Shown: positions 62,906-64,000 of the stretch, piece by piece
Layout: the number at the start of each line of letters is the position of its first letter
Numbering within the stretch: position 1 is the stretch's first letter
NCBI RefSeq assembly: GCF_008087625.1
Contig: NZ_CP042997.1
Coordinates: 1,984,001 to 2,048,000, forward strand
From: Aquisphaera giovannonii
GTDB taxonomy: Bacteria; Planctomycetota; Planctomycetia; Isosphaerales; Isosphaeraceae
Length of the DNA: 64,000 nucleotides
Direction of reading: 5' to 3'
Notes under the pieces: generated by a model
Database searches by the model: none
What the model saw: the letters and a program-made list of their open reading frames with translations, nothing else
What the model was told of the DNA's origin: nothing
Translations under genes and position numbers: made by a program

Positions 62906-63700
62906 ATGAGTCCGCGACCGCATGATGGACCTGCGGAAGGAGGACTAATATGTTCGTTGACACGGCTCGTGCAGGATGAGCGTCAGGTCGACCAGCTCCG
63001 AGAGACGCTGAGCTGCTTCAGCCATCGCTGCCGCAACATCCTCAACGGCATGAAGATGAGCCTCTATTTCGTGCGACGGTCGGCGTCCGGCTCGCTCCCC
63101 CCGTGGTGGGAGGAGCTGGAGGCGAGCTACGGGGGGATGGAGCGACTCTTCGACCACCTTCAGACGATCTACCGGCCGATGCCCCTCTCGGCGATCGAGG
63201 CGAAGGTCGGGTCGCTCATCCGCGACCTCGGCGCGACGTGGGGCGACCGGTTCGCCGCCTCCGGCCGGGTGCTGGAGCTGGCGCCGCCCGCCACCGAGGC
63301 GACCGGCTCGTTCGACCCGATGCGGCTCAGCATGGGGCTGGAGGCCTTCCTCCGCTGGAGGAGCGCGGACATGCCCCCCGGCTGGCGGGCCCGCCTGGAG
63401 TGGCGGACCGAGAAAGGGCGGTTCCAGGCCTGCTGGCAGGAAGCGGGCGGCCCGGAGCCGCCGCCGGGAGCCCCGCCCGAGGCCGCCGACGCAGGCCATG
63501 CCGCCCCCGCCCCGCCGGATACGCTCGCCCTGCCGCTCCTGACCCGGGTCGTCGCGGCGCACCGGGGGACGCTCTCCTGGTCGCGCTCGCCGGGCCTCCG
63601 GGTCGAGTTCGGATGGCCGCTCGCGGAGCCGGCCGCGGCGGCCCCCGCCGGCGTCAGGGTCGGCCGCTCTCCCTTGACCGCCGGGCGGGGGCCGGCTTAG
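62906..63700 (+). CDS. histidine-kinase-like protein lacking clear catalytic motifs
   Basis: A protein of 264 residues from ATG 62906 (AGGTG six bases upstream); GTG 62846 is an alternative. Residues about 30-95 resemble a DHp dimerisation helix pair, with FSHRCRNILNGMKMSLYFV where His kinases have their phospho-acceptor His and an Asn-rich continuation. The C-terminal part (GLEAFLRWRSADMPPGWRAR to PLLTRVVAAHRGTLSWSRS) follows the GHKL ATPase fold, but the G-box glycines and the N-box are weak. It may be a degenerate kinase or phosphotransfer protein. No response regulator is adjacent. The family is uncertain. Confidence 0.6.
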   Translation: MSPRPHDGPAEGGLICSLTRLVQDERQVDQLRETLSCFSHRCRNILNGMKMSLYFVRRSASGSLPPWWEELEASYGGMERLFDHLQTIYRPMPLSAIEAKVGSLIRDLGATWGDRFAASGRVLELAPPATEATGSFDPMRLSMGLEAFLRWRSADMPPGWRARLEWRTEKGRFQACWQEAGGPEPPPGAPPEAADAGHAAPAPPDTLALPLLTRVVAAHRGTLSWSRSPGLRVEFGWPLAEPAAAAPAGVRVGRSPLTAGRGPA

Positions 63701-63718
63701 GATGCGTCTGCCGTCTCG

Positions 63719-63793
63719 CGGGGTGTAGCGCAGCCTGGTTAGCGCGCCTGCCTTGGGAGCAGGAGGTCACCAGTTCGAATCTGGTCACCCCGA
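63719..63793 (+). tRNA. tRNA-Pro (anticodon TGG)
   Basis: A complete cloverleaf of 75 bases can be folded. The acceptor stem pairs cggggtg (63719-63725) with caccccg (63786-63792), with discriminator A at 63793. The anticodon stem cctgc/gcagg encloses the loop cttggga with anticodon TGG. The T arm has ttcgaat, and the D arm agcgcagcctggttagcg. The C1-G72 pair is typical of tRNA-Pro. The 3' CCA is not encoded. It lies between the His-kinase-like gene and rpiA. Confidence 0.96.
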
Positions 63794-63886
63794 TTCTCGC
63801 CATGAACGGGCGGACGTACGAAGGACGAGGCCCGCACGGCGGGGCCTTCGTCGCCGATCGAGTCACTTTGGGCGGGGTACTTTGCG

Positions 63887-64000
63887 GTGGCCAGCATCGA
63901 GGAACCCGCCAAGGAACGGGCGGCGCGGGAGGCGGCCGGGCTCGTCCAGTCGGGGATGACCGTCGGGCTGGGCTCCGGCACGACGGCGGCGATCCTGGTC
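63887..64000 (+). CDS. rpiA: ribose-5-phosphate isomerase A, N-terminal part
   Basis: The first 38 codons lie in the window, and the gene continues to the right. GTG 63887 is the probable start. The sequence KERAAREAAGLVQSGMTVGL followed by GSGTTAAILV is the N-terminal phosphate-binding block of RpiA (GLGSGTTA). The enzyme interconverts ribose 5-phosphate and ribulose 5-phosphate in the cytosol, the step after gnd in the pentose phosphate pathway, though gnd is 30 kb away. No good ribosome binding site is seen, so the start may need adjustment. Confidence 0.85.
   Translation, partial: MASIEEPAKERAAREAAGLVQSGMTVGLGSGTTAAILV

Noticed and set aside
63815-63855. A terminator after tRNA-Pro
   Set aside because: A seven-pair outer stem (acgaagg/ccttcgt) with internal mismatches can be drawn, but the internal loop is large and there is no U tract.

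Overview
The window is one continuous, very GC-rich, gene-dense bacterial chromosome segment. Gene content points to a planctomycete, most likely family Isosphaeraceae. The signs are three Ser/Thr kinases (one with a TPR tail beside an ECF sigma factor), secreted proteins with a planctomycete-type N-terminal Leu-Glu-x-Arg sorting motif, DUF1080 and DUF1015 proteins, a ceramidase-like enzyme and GC-biased codon use. Long antisense open frames are everywhere because stop codons are rare, and they are not annotated.

Layout. 0-4 kb: a partial gene and a TadE/TadE/TadG-vWA surface operon (minus). 4.3-7.7 kb: a small unknown gene and a DUF1080 hydrolase, followed by a two-gene AAA ATPase + DUF4276 cassette. 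The cassette lies between two copies of the DUF1080 3' end and looks inserted. 7.9-9.5 kb: ahcY preceded by a convincing S-adenosylhomocysteine riboswitch. 9.7-12.8 kb: DUF1015, a HEAT-repeat protein and a zinc-ribbon protein. 12.8-17.4 kb: RNase R, then an ExeA-type ATPase, a CpsD-like ATPase and an anchor protein, probably linked to polysaccharide. 17.9-22 kb: a transglutaminase-elicitor-like protein, a Pro/Ala/Lys protein built from a 30-bp tandem repeat, and a MerR-B12 regulator. 22.4-29.3 kb: a matrixin protease, a large surface protein, a Tat-exported protein and a lipoprotein. 29.3-36.9 kb: kinases flanking a HAD / PPi-phosphofructokinase / 6-phosphogluconate dehydrogenase operon that ends in a clear terminator.

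37-42 kb: a TIGR01777 epimerase, then a coupled hydrolase / methyltransferase / GH3 adenylating enzyme operon facing an acyl carrier protein gene. 42-47.2 kb: a polysaccharide export lipoprotein, two divergent NCS1-type permeases and a VIT1-type transporter. 47.4-52 kb: a secreted protein, an ECF sigma factor and a kinase-TPR protein. 52-61 kb: a ceramidase-like enzyme, a glycosidase fused to a helical tail, an MFS transporter broken by an in-frame stop, its divergent LysR regulator, and a large unknown exported protein. 61.6-64 kb: an orphan ParB, a histidine-kinase-like protein, tRNA-Pro and the start of rpiA.

The best candidates for something new are the flanked ATPase + DUF4276 cassette (possible defence or nuclease system), the SAH riboswitch in this lineage, and the GH3/ACP/methyltransferase/hydrolase cluster. 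All functions are read from motifs by eye; no database search was possible.
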